Below, one piece after another: positions 1-12,719 of a DNA stretch of 64,000 bases (position 1 is its first letter; every line of letters starts with the position of its first letter). The translations under genes were made by a program, and so were the position numbers. The notes under the pieces were generated by a model, which saw nothing but the letters and a program-made list of their open reading frames with translations, made no database searches and was not told the DNA's origin. Origin of the DNA: Lonicera japonica (Eukaryota; Streptophyta; Magnoliopsida; Dipsacales; Caprifoliaceae); contig CM038463.1 in the NCBI GenBank assembly GCA_021464415.1, positions 1,860,001 through 1,924,000 on the forward strand, in the 5' to 3' direction.

Positions 1-3000
1 AATCACGTTTATAGGATAAAAGGTATTGGAACGGTCAAGTTGAAGCTACATGACGGAATAGTCAGAACTCTAATGAAAGTCAGGTATATCTCGAATATGA
101 AGAATAATTTAATTTATTTGGGTTCTTTAGATTCTTTAGATTCTCATGGGTGTAAGATTGTGTTCAAGGGTGGAATGCTAAAGGTTACCTCTGGTGCCTT
201 GGTGTTGATGAAGGGAAAGAAAGAGGTAATCTCTATTTCCTTCAAAGTAATACGGTGACGGGTAGTGCTTTAGTTTATACGTAAGCAGGTAGAGCAAGTA
301 CAAGTGTAAGACCCATAAATTTTTTGTTTTTACTTATATATATACATATTATATGGGTATTATGGTAATGTCAAACTAAGTGTCTACATAATTTTAATTA
401 TGAGTTATTTATTTATTTTCTACATTCATGAGTTAGATGGGTTCTATATAATATTATTTTTGTAGCCTATTATAATAAATTAATGAATCTTATATTTTAG
501 TTTAATTGGTTTTCCAAATCCAACATGTATTAGAAAGTGGGCCAAGTTTATTATAATTAGTATGTATAAGCCCTAATCTTATAAGATTTAAGTTAAAGCC
601 TTAGACCCATTCTCTATTTAATAATAATATATTTATTTATATTAGGAGAAGGAGAAGAAAAAAAGAAAACAACGTACGTAGAAAAAGGGGAAGAGATGAC
701 TTGGCTAGGGTGTAAAAGGAGATACGATTGAAAACGATTATTCTTATTCCTTAGTTTCAAGACATCTTTCTCCATTTATCGATAATTTAGGTGAGTGATT
801 CTCACCCTTTTCTAGTGGTTTTTATTCATACATGTTTTGATTTTCTTTTGACCTAATTTTTTTAAAGTAGGGTTATTGTGTTTTTGCTCAATTGGTTGTA
901 AGTTTCTTGATAAAGAATTTCAGTCATATGCTCTTATTAAAAATCTGAGAAAAATACATAGATTAATAATATGAGTTAGAAGAATGTTGGCTTTGGAATT
1001 GAATTAGTAGGGTTTTTAATTTGGGTGATACAAATTTTACAAAACAAGTGTATTAAGATACCTAGTGTTAATTAGATTGCTGTCTTACATGTGTATATAG
1101 GAATTCGTTTGGGACACTCATCTCTCGTGTAAAAATCTGGAAAAATTATAGAAGTTAATATCATGTGTTAGGGGAATCTGGGCTTTGGAATTGATTGAAT
1201 ATAATTTTTATGTTGAGAGATATTAAATGTGCAAAAACAATGCATTGCAGAATTTGATGCTAGACAGATTGTATATCTGTCACCAAAACATTTATAACTC
1301 CTAAACTATAAATTATTTTTAGTTGAATCAAATTAGATATGACTCCAGACACATTAGGCTATATTGTATAATTGTTATGGAATTTTTGGATTAATTCCCA
1401 GAATTTATGTGAAGTTGGTGGCTGTGTCGATTATAAGTTCTGTTTGTATTTTTGTTTTGTTTGTGTGCAATTTAACTTATGATTTGGTGTAATTTGATTA
1501 GGGTTCTTAAAAATTGACTAGAATCCTAGGAAAATTCCTTAATTACGCCACTGCTCCTTTATATGATGGATTTGGGACTTGTTATAAAAGAATTGGGTGA
1601 GAAAGTCCCGAATGATTTTTGTTTTGACTAAATAAAACATTGGTGTATCCAATGGAAATTTCTTATGAATTTTTACATGCTCATGTGAACTTGAGATGTT
1701 TGTACACTCATTCTATTGTTGGTTAGATGAGTGGATAGTTGCAATATTCTTGCAGAAGGGCGAGTGTTTAGCGGGCGAACGTATAGTTAGCTTTCCGAAG
1801 AAAGTCGGAACTTTAGACGATATGTCTGTGCGAGTTTCAATTCGGAGTGGTCGCTATCTATACGGGGAGACACAGGGTAGGATGATCTGTGTATGCCATG
1901 GGAGAGTATGGCGTGATATGTAATTAAGGTGCACACGCTAACCAAAAAGTCTAGTGGATTAAGAGTATATGACTTTTTATTTGTTTAATTTGTACAAATT
2001 ATTAGATCTCTAAATGAAAATTCTAGCATATGAACCTAGAACAAAATTGTATTATGCTCATTTTTTTTATGTGTTGAGTTTCCTTTAATTCCTTATCGTT
2101 TAAAAGTTATGGTCGAATCTCATTTGTGGAAAATGTCTGTATTGAATCACTATTTTGGGTAATTAAACGGCCAATTTTTGCCATCTTTTGTAGAAATCAT
2201 CATTCTGGACATTTTTCGTGTTTTAAGTTTTCCAAAATTCCTTACGGTTTGGGTAGAAACGAACAATTTTTACTGCAGCAGTTTATTTTGTGATGTAGAT
2301 GTTATCCTTGTTACTGACTTCTTTTGTGTAGGAAGGTAGGCCTTTTCTAACATTTGTGTAGGGTTGCTCTGCCATAGAATTTTGATAATTATTACTTTAA
2401 AGTTTTATGGATGAATGTGACAAGAAACTAACTGCCACCTTTTTATCGGGAAATTGTGATTTGTCTCGATAAGTGTGTGGAACTACATGTCTTGTCTCAT
2501 GATTACTTCTATTGAATATTTGTATTTATGATAATTGCATCATGGACATAGTTGGGTGAAACGAATCAACTCATACTAGTATTTAGTACTGACCCAAGTT
2601 GTCTTCATGCTTCTTGGGTGCTTTCTTTTATAAGCGTAGCCAAACAGGACAATCCAGAGAGATAGAGGCCGGAAAGGAGATTGCTCGCTTAGGAAGGATT
2701 TACATCCCTTTTACTTTGGCTTCATATTTTCATTTGGGTTATTTTATTTTATTAGTCGAACGATGGAGTTTATCAATTAGATATTATGTATGGATTTTTT
2801 TTATATAGTTGGCCAGGGTATTTTCATTAGTTATTTAACTAAAGTTGGAGACTTTTAATGTAATTTTATCTTATTATAGAATATATCTTGAATGAATTTA
2901 TTTTGGATAAAAGTTATATAATGAATTATTTAGCTTATTGAGTATAGTGATTAGTTTGTGTGGTGGATTTTATTTTATTTTGTATTTTATTATTTAGTAG

Positions 3001-5849
3001 TTATTTGTTGTTCACCCCTGGTATTTGGAAGACAAGATATAAGTTGGATTTTGTCTTTAGTGATATACACATTATTTATTTATTTTTATTATTTTTTCCG
3101 AAAATTGGGGTGTGACAACAAGTTTAGATTCGACGAAATTTTGACACATGAGATTAGGACATGCCAGGAAGAAGGTAATAACGGTGTTATGTAAGCAAGG
3201 TTTGCTCAAAGATGCGAAAAGCTACGAGCTAGAGTTTTGCTAGCATTGTGTGCTCGAAAAATAGGCACGAGTAAAGTTTGGGACGGCTATTCATTGCACG
3301 AAAAGGTTGCTTGACTACATAAACACTAATATTTGGGGTCCTTCGAAGACGAAATCCTTGGGAGGTAATCATTACTTCGTTACATTTGTAGATGATTTCT
3401 CTATGCGGATTTGGGTATATCCCATGAAGCATAAAAATGAAGTATTTAGGGTGTTTCTAAAATAGAAGAAGATGGTTGAAAATCAGCTTGGCAGGATTAT
3501 CAAGGTGCTTAGATCCGATAATAGTGGAGAGTACACTAGTGATCCGTTTAAGGAGTACTATCAAGATAAGGGAATTGTTCTCCATTTCACTGTTAAAGGT
3601 ACACCACAGCAGAATGGAGTAGCTGGAAGGATGAACTGTACCTTATTTTAAAAAAATGAGTATTCGCTGTCAAATGCAAATTTGGGGAAACAGTATTTGG
3701 CGGAGGCCTTATCCTATGCTAGCTACATTGTTAATATGTTGCCATCTTCAGGGTTGATTACAAAACTCCTATGGAGGTTTCGACAGGATCTCATACGAGT
3801 TATGATTCATTACATATATTTGGTTGTTCGGTTTATCATCATGTTCGTGAAGATAAGACTGATCTAAGAGCCCGAAAGTTAATTTTTATAGGTTCAAGAA
3901 GTAGAGTCAAGGGATACAAGTTGTGGTGTCTACAAAACAGGAAGATGGTCGTTAGCAGAGATGATATATTTGACGAGGCATCTTTACTCAAGTTGCCTCC
4001 GGGAGAAAATGTGAAGGCTTTCGATGAGAGTGAGAAAATCAGTGTGGTGCAAACAAAAGTGACTACGCCAGTGGTGACTATTCCGGTGCAATCAAAAGTG
4101 ACTACTCGTTGATTCTTCTGATAGTGATTTGGAGAATGTGAAGATTCTTATTGAAAAGTCTAGTCAACAACAACGAGAAGTACCGTCTTTGGCGAGCAGA
4201 AGGGAGTTGAGAGCTCAACGAGTATCGCAACGATTTGGCTATGAAGATAGTGTGGCATATGTATGGGGGGTTTATGGCGATGAACCGACTTCTTATTGAG
4301 AGGCAGTGGTAGATAGTAATTATGATGAATGGAATGCAACCATGGGTGAGGACATGAATTCTCTTCACAAGAATGAAACATGGGATCTTTGCAAGTTGCC
4401 AAAAGGGAAAAGGTTAATTGGGTGCAAATGGGTGTTTGCCAAGAAGGATGGGGTTCTAGATTCGGATGTTTGGTATAAAACTAAATTGGTGGCTTAAGGA
4501 TTTGCACAACGGGAAGGGGTGAATTATAATGAAGTCTTCTCTCCAGTAGTAAAACACATTTTCATTAGAGTGCTATTAGCTGTGATATTGCAGTTTAACT
4601 TAGAGCTTGAACAACTCGATGTCAAGACGGCATTCTTGCATGGGGATCTACAGGAAAAGATTTATATATCTCAATCATAGGGGTTCAAGGTTGTTGGCAA
4701 GGAAGATTATCTTTGTAAACTGAAGAAGTACTTATATGAGTTGAAGCAATCACCTAGACAATGGTATAAGAAGTTTGACACATTTATAATGGCTCAAAAA
4801 TTCAAGCAGAGTGATTTTGATCATTGCGTTTATTTCAAGAAATTCAAGCGGGATTTGTTTATGTACTTACTCTTATATGTTGATGATATGCTTATTTGTT
4901 CATTAAGTATGTTTGATATTAACACGGTGAAGGCTCAGTCAAGTCTCGAGTTTGAGATGAATGACTTGGGTGGAGCCAAGAAGATCCTAGGAATTGAGAT
5001 AGTAAGGGAGAGGAAGAATGGAAGATTGTACCTCACTTAGAGACAATATTTGGAGAAAGCGGCAGTTCAGTTTGGGATGCAGGACTTAAAGCTTGTGAGT
5101 GTCCAATTGGCTTCGTACTTCAAGCTCTTGGCAACTTTGGCTCCAGAAACAGATGAAGAGATGTAGTATATGGCTCAAGGTCTGTATGCAAGTGCAGTAG
5201 AAAGCTTGATGTATGCCATGGTGTGTGCTCGACCAAATATTGCTCAGGCAGTGAGCATTGTTAGTAGGTTCATGGAAAATCTGGGGAAACAACATTGGAA
5301 TACCGTTAAGTGAATTTTGCGGTATCTATAAGGGACAAAGAATAAAAGGTTGGTATACCAAAGATCCGAGGGGTCTATTATTTGCAGATATGTTGATTCA
5401 AAATATGCTGGGGATCTTGATAAGCGACGGTCAACCACGGGGTACGTTTTCACATTTAACAGTGGTCTGATTATCTGGAGGTCGATATTGTAGGGTGTAG
5501 TGGCGTTGTCTATTACAGAGACAGAGTATATTGCAGCAACATAAGCAGTCAAGGAAATATTGTGGCTTCGGGGTTTGATAGGTGATTTGGAAATGGTTCA
5601 AGAAAACGTCGATGTAAATTATAATAACCAGAGCGCTATTTATTTGGCCAAGAACCAAGTTCATCACAGACGGATGAAGCACATTGATGTTCAGTTTCAT
5701 TTCATATAGGAGATAATCGAAAGGGTCCAGGTGAAGTGATTTTGAAGAAAATTTGCACCAAGGATAATCTTGTAGATATGATGACGAAAGTGGTACCGAC
5801 GACCAAGTTTGAGCATTACTCGATTTTGGTCAATATTCTTCGGTGTTGA
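1..5849 (+). pseudogene. copia-1 gag-pol remnant (INT-RT-RNase H), multiply stopped
   Basis: The reading frame is recognisable but broken by many in-frame stops and several frameshifts. Positions 40-300 give the region before integrase (NNLIYLGSLDS). After the solo LTR it resumes at about 3123 with degenerate integrase zinc-finger text, then the integrase core (FVTFVDDFS near 3380, RSDNSGEYTS near 3514, GTPQQNGVAGRMN near 3600). RT follows from about 4306: GCKWVFAKK, then YVDD encoded at 4876-4887. The RNase H tail includes RRMKHIDVQFHF near 5670-5700 and ends at TGA 5847-5849. No ORF exceeds about 115 codons, so no functional polyprotein remains. Copia order (INT before RT) is visible and excludes Ty3/gypsy. 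Confidence 0.88.
305..3117 (+). mobile_element. Solo LTR, 2813 bp, probably Ty3/gypsy chromovirus type
   Basis: The segment begins TGTAAGACCC and ends GGGGTGTGACA. It is flanked by a perfect 5-bp duplication ACAAG at 300-304 and 3118-3122. Removing it rejoins the two halves of the copia pre-integrase/integrase region. No coding domain lies inside; the ORFs at 1696-1923, 2599-2808 and 2958-3194 match nothing recognisable. The termini resemble those of plant Tekay/Del-type chromoviruses, which have long LTRs; that assignment is inference. A single LTR with target duplications and no internal region implies LTR-LTR recombination. Confidence 0.88.
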
Positions 5850-5884
5850 GGCCCCATTTGCGGTGATGGCTTTTAAGGGCTGGG

Positions 5885-6423
5885 TGTGATGCTATAGCAC
5901 TAGAGGAACAAGTGGAGTGAGGTGTGAAATTTGCTGGATGGGTTTAGCTGGATGGTTCACCAAGGTGGAGATTTGCAAAGTTTGGTTCTCCATTAGTGGA
6001 CCATGATTGATCATGGTGCTGGCAGTTTATTCTAGTGGCATTTCATGATCGATCATGGTGGTTCCCATGATCAATCATGGTCCCAGGCAATTTTTCCTTT
6101 AAGTGTTGTTTTGGTTCATTTTGTAAATAGACTTGTAATTTGCTTAAAAAACACTTGAGAGCTAAAATAAAGATAAAAAAAAATTTTGCTTGTAATTATC
6201 TCTTTGTTCTAATTATCAATAAAAGCTATAATATGTGTGAATTAGTGGCGTTTACGCCGACACCACGGTAAAACCTTGTTTTGTGCGATTGTTAGTTATT
6301 TCCTTTTTTCTCTATTGTGAGTGTGCTTTTTATGGCGGGTTCTTCTATCCATAATCTTTTGAGCTTGTGAGATCATTCCGCGTTGCGTCTTGCTCGGTTG
6401 TGAGCGGTTAATTTGGCGCAACA
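5885..6423 (+). repeat. 3' LTR of copia relic 1
   Basis: The LTR starts TGTGATGC just after a purine-containing stretch (TTTTAAGGGCTGGG) and ends GGCGCAACA, 539 bp. The partner LTR is outside the window, so the borders are set by termini and by partial similarity to the 520-bp solo LTR at 29779-30298, which shares the GGCG..GCCGACACCAC block in U5. U3 contains three copies of a CATGAT-YR-ATCATG palindrome at 6002-6015, 6044-6057 and 6066-6079; the middle one is perfect. Confidence 0.75.
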
Positions 6424-6837
6424 TAAATTCTAGCTTATAAACAATGATAAAATAAGCATCGTCCAACAAGTTAGCAAAGATGATAGCACAAACTAATTGT
6501 AGAGCCCTTTCACTAATAAAGAATATATAGGCTTTTTTATTTTTTTTACAATAGAAAATTTTTAGGTAAGTTGCATAAAACACCTAGACATATTTCACAA
6601 TTGAGATACCCCCGACCTATGCTAGATAAAATATGTAATTAAAGAAACTGTAAATACTCTCTTATATAGTTATATGTCATTTAAAATAATTAAAAAAATG
6701 CAAATTTCGCAATCGAAATTGACGTGGTTTTCTTTTATTCGAAAGGATATCTTATATCCATCTTGGTGGGGGGTCATATTTCAAGGTAGTAAACAGAGCT
6801 ATAGTGGAACTTTAAACTTTTTTATACTTACTTTTTT
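6424..6837. other. Gene-free stretch between copia LTR and MSH6 remnant
   Basis: AT-rich DNA without a convincing gene. It may be decayed downstream MSH6 sequence on the minus strand, since MSH6 exon text begins immediately to the right at 6838, but no MSH6 motif is readable here. Confidence 0.4.
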
Positions 6838-7370
6838 GGATGATTGCAGCTCATAATCCCAGGAATACTCCTACACAAACTTTCTGGCACTTCTAAAAGG
6901 TATGAATCTTTTTCTATTGTTACATAATATATCTATAATATATTAGAGGAACAGTGAAGTTTTTAATGAACTATATTAATGTAGCTATCTATAATTTAAA
7001 TATTATATATTAAGTGCTTCTCCAAACCAGTCACAATCACCTTAACGGTTTGCAAGTGTAGTCATACTCAGTATCAACCCCTTTTCGAAATATTATACGG
7101 AATATACTACTTGCTTTAGTACAATCAAAGGCCTATTTGAAATGATTTGGAACTGAATGTACATCAGGAAAACCTTTACCAGCATATAGATTATATATAA
7201 GATGTTATGCTAGATTTGTTTCATAATAATAAAAAAAACATGAATGCCAATTATACCACGTAGTGCTGATACGAACTCTTGAAGTTGTTTCTTAGCGGCG
7301 TGCTCATATCAAACGATGTCATTTGCATTTCTTCCATTCACTTCACTGCATGCTGTAAACACATATATAT

Positions 7371-8960
7371 TGTTGACCTTGAAGGTCTTAATCTTATTTT
7401 GATAATAACAATAAATCAATCTTGTGTAATTTAACATGTTCTTGATTTAAGATTATAGCTTTCTTATTTGGAAAATCAAGAATAACATGATTGCTCGAAG
7501 GAAGTTTGACAAGGATCATTCAATCAATATCCGATCAAGTCAACAAAGCAATGGTCTAGAAAGAGATCATTCTTATCACACACATGCTAGCAATGCATTT
7601 CATGAAGCACAAAAGATCAAGGAACATATGCCAAAGCTTCAAGGGAAAAGCTTCAAAGGAAGAATCAATTTGAAGAAACAAATCGAAGCATTCGAAGACT
7701 CACCTATTCGGTATTTGAGTGTTTGCTTAGGATTAATGTAAAGTTTCTTAATTGATTGATTATATAGCTCAAACATGTTCATGCATCATTCTTAGATTGA
7801 TCAAAATCAAGTTTGAATCAAATTTCTTTCAAAACATCATTTTAGCAAAAATCGATTTTGAAATAAATTCGTATTAAATTCAAATGATCATATTTTGAGT
7901 TTTCCTAAAAATAGGTGTCTTAGGAACTTATTTTTAAGGTCCCCAAAGCATTAGAATTGATTTTGGAGCTTATATGCAAAAGTGCAAAATTTGGGATTTT
8001 TGGCCTTGGGGCCTGTTGGGCAGTCTGGTCCATCAGTTGACTAAGGAGTGTGCTCAGTCAACTAAGGTTCCATCAGTCGACTAAGCAACTTTGTTCAGTC
8101 GACTAAAGGTCCATTAGTCGACTGATGGTTTTGCTTAGTCGACTGATGCTCCAGAATATGGCCGTTGGATTTCTAATTTTTTACCATTTTTGGTACCAAA
8201 CTTCTACCAAACCTCACAAACGGCTATATCACTTTTGGGACTATATATACACTATCTAAGACACATTTTGAACACCTTGAATCATTCATATACTCTATTC
8301 TTCATCTATCTTCATTATTAAAAGATTCAAGAAATTGTTTTTGATCAATCATTCTTATTGAACTATAAATCTTGATCAATCAAGTAACTCTAGTGTGAGC
8401 TTCAATTGTATTCTTTAAACACTTGAGAGTTATTGTTAATTGGTATGAATCACCAAACAATTTAGTATTCAATTGTGAGAGGTAAATCTCATAGGAAAAA
8501 CAATAAGGTAAATTCTTGTTTAGAAATTGTGAAAGGTAAATTTCACAAGGTTAGCAAGAGAGAGTTTCTTGTGTGAATATTGTGGTCAAGCAATATTTGT
8601 AAAGAGTGTGTGAGAGGATACACTTGTAGTGGTTTGATCTTTACCCGGAAGGAGATTGTTATTAGTGAAAATTCTCGGGGAACAAACCAATCGGGGATTA
8701 TGGTTTGGTAAACCAAAACCGTGTGGACAAAAAGCCTTGGACTTCAAATCGGTTCAATCTTTCTTACTTAATCTTTTTATTATTGATTGTTTGATTATTT
8801 GCTCTTGAGATTGTTTATTTAATTGTTTATGTGCTTACATTCCTTGATATATTTGTTTAATAAATTTGTTTTACTTAAACATTGTTAGAAAAGTTTTTAA
8901 TTCCGCGTTAAAGTTTTTTAAACCCTATTCACCCCCTATAGGGTTGAAATCCGACCAACA
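7371..8960 (+). mobile_element. Solo LTR A (SIRE-like Ty1/copia), 1590 bp
   Basis: Begins TGTTGACCTTGAAGG and ends CCGACCAACA, flanked by TATAT at 7366-7370 and 8961-8965 (low-complexity duplication). The end contains CCCTATTCACCCCCTATAGG, typical of SIRE-like copia U5. A TATA-like ACTATATATACAC lies near 8240. Upstream of it are six AGTCGACT or near-AGTCGACT palindromes at 8035, 8056, 8075, 8097, 8116 and 8137, spaced 19-22 bp. The paralogous MSH6 copy 2 is uninterrupted at the matching place (about 14290), which supports the insertion. Confidence 0.85.
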
Positions 8961-9406
8961 TATATATATATATATCACATTTAATATAAAACTAAAATCA
9001 GATAACTAAAGAGTTCAGATTTATAGTACTTGCTAAAAAATATACGTGCAAGGAACCATTCCATGTCCAGAAACCTAGACAACTCTTTCCGAAATTCGAG
9101 TTCAAAAGGTAAATGAACTTGCTAAAGATCAAATGAAATACCACAATAAGTGAGGCAATAAACGCATATTAAAAGTGCCCATCTCCATCTTCAGTCATAA
9201 TAGAAAATTCATAATTATTCTATAGAATGTGGGACGGATAAAGAAGTTACATTCCATGATAAAGAAAAATAATAAAACAAGATGAAGACATTTGTCAGCA
9301 AGAATAACAAGAGACATATTAAAAGTTCAATGTAGTAGTTGAAAATTCCAACTATGTAGCACAATGCAATTAATTAATAAGCTCCTCGTAAAACTAAAGA
9401 AGTAAT

Positions 9407-10839
9407 TATAGGTCGGAAAATACCCTAGAAGGGGGTGAATAGGGTTTTTAAAACTTAATCAAAATTTTCAAATCATTTTAAAAATGTTTAATGTCTATCT
9501 CAATCAAGCAAGCAAGATACAAAGGTAATTCCAATCACAATGAAGATATAACAATATATATAATAAAGCAAGAGATAGAAGGATAAAACTGATAGAAGTC
9601 GAAGACTTTTTGTCCACACGGTTCGGCTTGTCAGCCCTTACTTCCGCGCTCGGTTAGTTCTCCGAGAATTTTCACTAATACCGATCTTCTTCCGGGTGAA
9701 GATCAAACATCTACAAGTGTATTCTTCTCACACACTCTTACAAGTATTGAATCACTCTCAATACTCACACAAGAATTCACTCTTACTAATCTATGAGATA
9801 CACCTCTCACAACTATGATTTGAATAAGTTTTGGTGGCTAACACCAATGTACAATAGCTCTTAAGTGTTATGAAGATTACAATATAAGCTCACACTAAGA
9901 GATATCAAATTTGATCAACACTATTTAGCTCAAAATAAAGATGTTGATCAAAAGCAATGTTCTTGAATCTTTGAATATTGAATGTAAATGAAGAGAATGG
10001 TGTAAGAATGATTCAAGAGAGTTTAAATATGTCTTAGATAGTGTATATATAGTCTAGGACAACATATAACCGTTTGGAGGGGGTTGGTAGAAGTTTGGTA
10101 CCAAAAATGGTAAAAAAATCAGAAATTCAACAGCTAGTTTCTGGGCAATCAGTCAACTGAGCAAAGCTCATCAGTCGACTGAGTAGCCATCAGTCGACTG
10201 AGCAAAGCCCATCAGTCGACTGATGGTCCTCACTGGTCTGCTACCAGAATGACAAAAAAATTCATTTTTCACACTTTTGCAAATTAGGTCAAAAATCAAT
10301 TTTGAAGCTTGGGGAAAGTTAAATATGAGTTTCTAAGACTTCTATAATGTAAAAAGCTCGAAAATGAGGTTATTAGAATTTAAAACGAATTTATTTCAAA
10401 AACGGTTTTTCTCCAAAAGAAGGTTTTTGAAAGAATTTTAATTCAAACTTTGATTTTATCAATTTAATAATGTTAAAACATAGTATGAGCTATTATGATG
10501 ATTAAATAAGAAACTTTACATGAATTCTAAGGATCTTACTCAAATATTTAATAAATGAGTCTTTGAAATCCTTTTTGATGTTTCTTCAATTCTTCACTTG
10601 TCTTGGTTTTTGATCCTCATTAAATTGCAATGGTGAATGAGCTTTGATCAAGTTGAATTGTGTTGAGAGATATGTACTCATGTGGAAGAGTGATCTTGTT
10701 TCCGGCTTGACGTTTTTTATTTACGTGTTAAAACAATGTTTGTGGCTATTACTTAAAACAACAACTTAGTTAAATACACATGATTAATGTTATTGTTATT
10801 ATCATTATCAAAACAAGATTAGCGACTATTAGGTCAACA
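9407..10839 (-). mobile_element. Solo LTR B, same family as A, inverted, 1433 bp
   Basis: The reverse complement resembles LTR A from end to end: GGTCGG..AGGGGGTGAATAGGG at the left and AGGTCAACA at the right. It is flanked by a perfect GTAAT duplication at 9402-9406 and 10840-10844. The left TG is mutated to TA. Four AGTCGACT-type palindromes lie at 10151, 10173, 10192 and 10214, spaced 22, 19 and 22 bp. The paralogous intron of MSH6 copy 2 reads straight through the matching position near 14690, an empty site. Confidence 0.9.
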
Positions 10840-11387
10840 GTAATAAATAATGATTTGTAAAAAGGAAATAGGACAAAAAAAATTCACGCAACATTATTCA
10901 TTATCTTCCTAAGTATATATGTACTCATCTTTTAAAACGTTGTTGCTTTTGAAAAAGGAATGGTTGAAAAAGAACATATAGTAATTGCTAATAATGAGCA
11001 AACAAATTTGAAGACTAAAACCAAAAGATTCTAAAATTTCATTTTAATGGACCAAGTTGTAGTCACCAAAACTGATGAAAGAAAAAGGACAAAAAAGATT
11101 TTGAACTAAGAATTATGACCTATAATAAAGCTAAGACACTAACTTCTCTTCAGTATGGACTTCCTTCAGAGTTTTAAAAGGTTGCAGGTCAAATAATCCC
11201 AAATTTGGGGTTTACCGACAATTCCATCAAATAGACAAAGGGATCAATTGATCCAATAGAAGTAGCAAAGCATCTATCACAAGTAAATATCTCAAAGACA
11301 AAGTTACCTCTATACCTACTATAGCATTCTGGCATTTTTTAATCAACATGATATAAAGGTCTTGTAAGTCACAAGTTAAGCAACCTC

Positions 11388-12719
11388 TGTAGGGAATTAG
11401 GGCAGTAATCATGCATCACATACACTAATTTATGCACTAATCATTAAACCCTAGGATCTATACAGTTCAATAAAAATCGATAGAAGACATACCTTGTATG
11501 AGATTCGAATTAAAATCAATGAACACAGTGGACAGAACCTTCTGTTGTTGTCGTTCTAGCGTTGAAAATACAACGCCTCTACGGTATGCACACACAAACG
11601 AGATCGGATCCTTGCTTGGTGTACTAGCGCCTTTAGGGTTCTCACACTAATTTCGTACTCTGCCCCTGTTTTTTTTTCACTAACGGCCAAGAGGAACAAT
11701 GGTCCCTTTTAAAGGGGAACCCTAGTGAGAAACCCTAAGCAACAAAACGAATTAGGCCCAAGTCCAACTTGGCCCATTTTCAATTCGTTTTGATCCAACT
11801 CGTTTTGGTGTGCGACCCTGTAGGTTTATACTCTTTGGCAGTATAATTAAAAGCCCGTTTTATTATACGAAATAGTAAGCGGTCTCTAGTAAAACATTAC
11901 TATTACCCAAAGGGTATAATGGTCAAAACAACACAACCTTAAATTGATATTCCACATATTAACTCTTTTTGTCAATCGATATCTAGATTGAACACAAGAC
12001 TAGGCAAGTGTCATTCTTGTATAGTTCAATCTTTATTTCTTGATCTCTAAGTATAATTAATCTAAAACAAATGACATCTCATTTGTGCATGGCCATGCAA
12101 ATATTAATTATACTTATCAAGGAGCCCAACGATATCTCTCTCATTATATAAGAGTGACAAATCCCATCTTGATCAACCACATACCTCTACATAGCTCATA
12201 GTATGCTCGATCATCATCTTTATAATTACTCGGTCAAGAGCAACGTTTGATAATGCCTAACATGCTAATCCCTATGTTGGTAACCATGGCGATCTCAGGT
12301 CTGAGGATAATACGATATCACAAATGGGGAACATCACTGATGACATTATGTAACACTCCTCGCAGTGTCCCCAAAGCGGGTCGGTCCAATACTTTGTTCC
12401 CTAACAAGTATCAGTATGTTCAGCTTGATATCTCCATATCCATGACTTGTGGAACATAGTCATCAGCTGACCCATACTCTAATCATTATATCAATGTGAT
12501 CCTAGGTTATTGACACATGATCAGGGACATCTAAACAATATTATTATAACATTACTAGCATCCCACAATCTAGTCACGTACTTGATGAACTAGTATTAAT
12601 AAATATTATTTACAAGAGAATATAAAGTAAAATGAAATAAACTTTATAAATGACAATAAGCATAAGATATCCAAGTACAAATCATAATATATGAATAGTT
12701 GTAGGACATATCTCTTTCA
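11388..12719 (-). mobile_element. Solo LTR C, 1332 bp, in an MSH6 exon
   Basis: On the minus strand it starts TGAAAGAGATATGTCC and ends CTAATTCCCTACA. It is flanked on the plus strand by ACCTC at 11383-11387 and 12720-12724. It lies within the MSH6 exon between VTAFMKR and the degenerate TRPLY text, which join when it is removed. The ends look like a Ty1/copia LTR (Bianca-like start), but no internal domain is present, so the lineage is a guess. Confidence 0.85.

Larger units (their letters stand above)
1..6423 (+). mobile_element. Ty1/copia relic 1 (Tork/TNT1-like), 3' part with its 3' LTR
   Basis: This is the 3' portion of a degenerate Ty1/copia element; its 5' LTR and most of gag lie outside the window. 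Reading downstream one sees the pre-integrase region, integrase core, reverse transcriptase and RNase H in copia order, then a 3' LTR at 5885-6423. The internal part is interrupted at 305-3117 by a solo LTR. The 3' end is placed at a CAACA terminus. The U5 of this LTR shares GTGGCG..GCCGACACCAC with the solo LTR at 29779-30298, so both belong to one LTR family or to close relatives. The lineage call rests on motif resemblance only. Confidence 0.85.

Noticed and set aside
7487..7741. 84-codon ORF inside solo LTR A
   Set aside because: It lies wholly in LTR sequence and has no recognisable domain.
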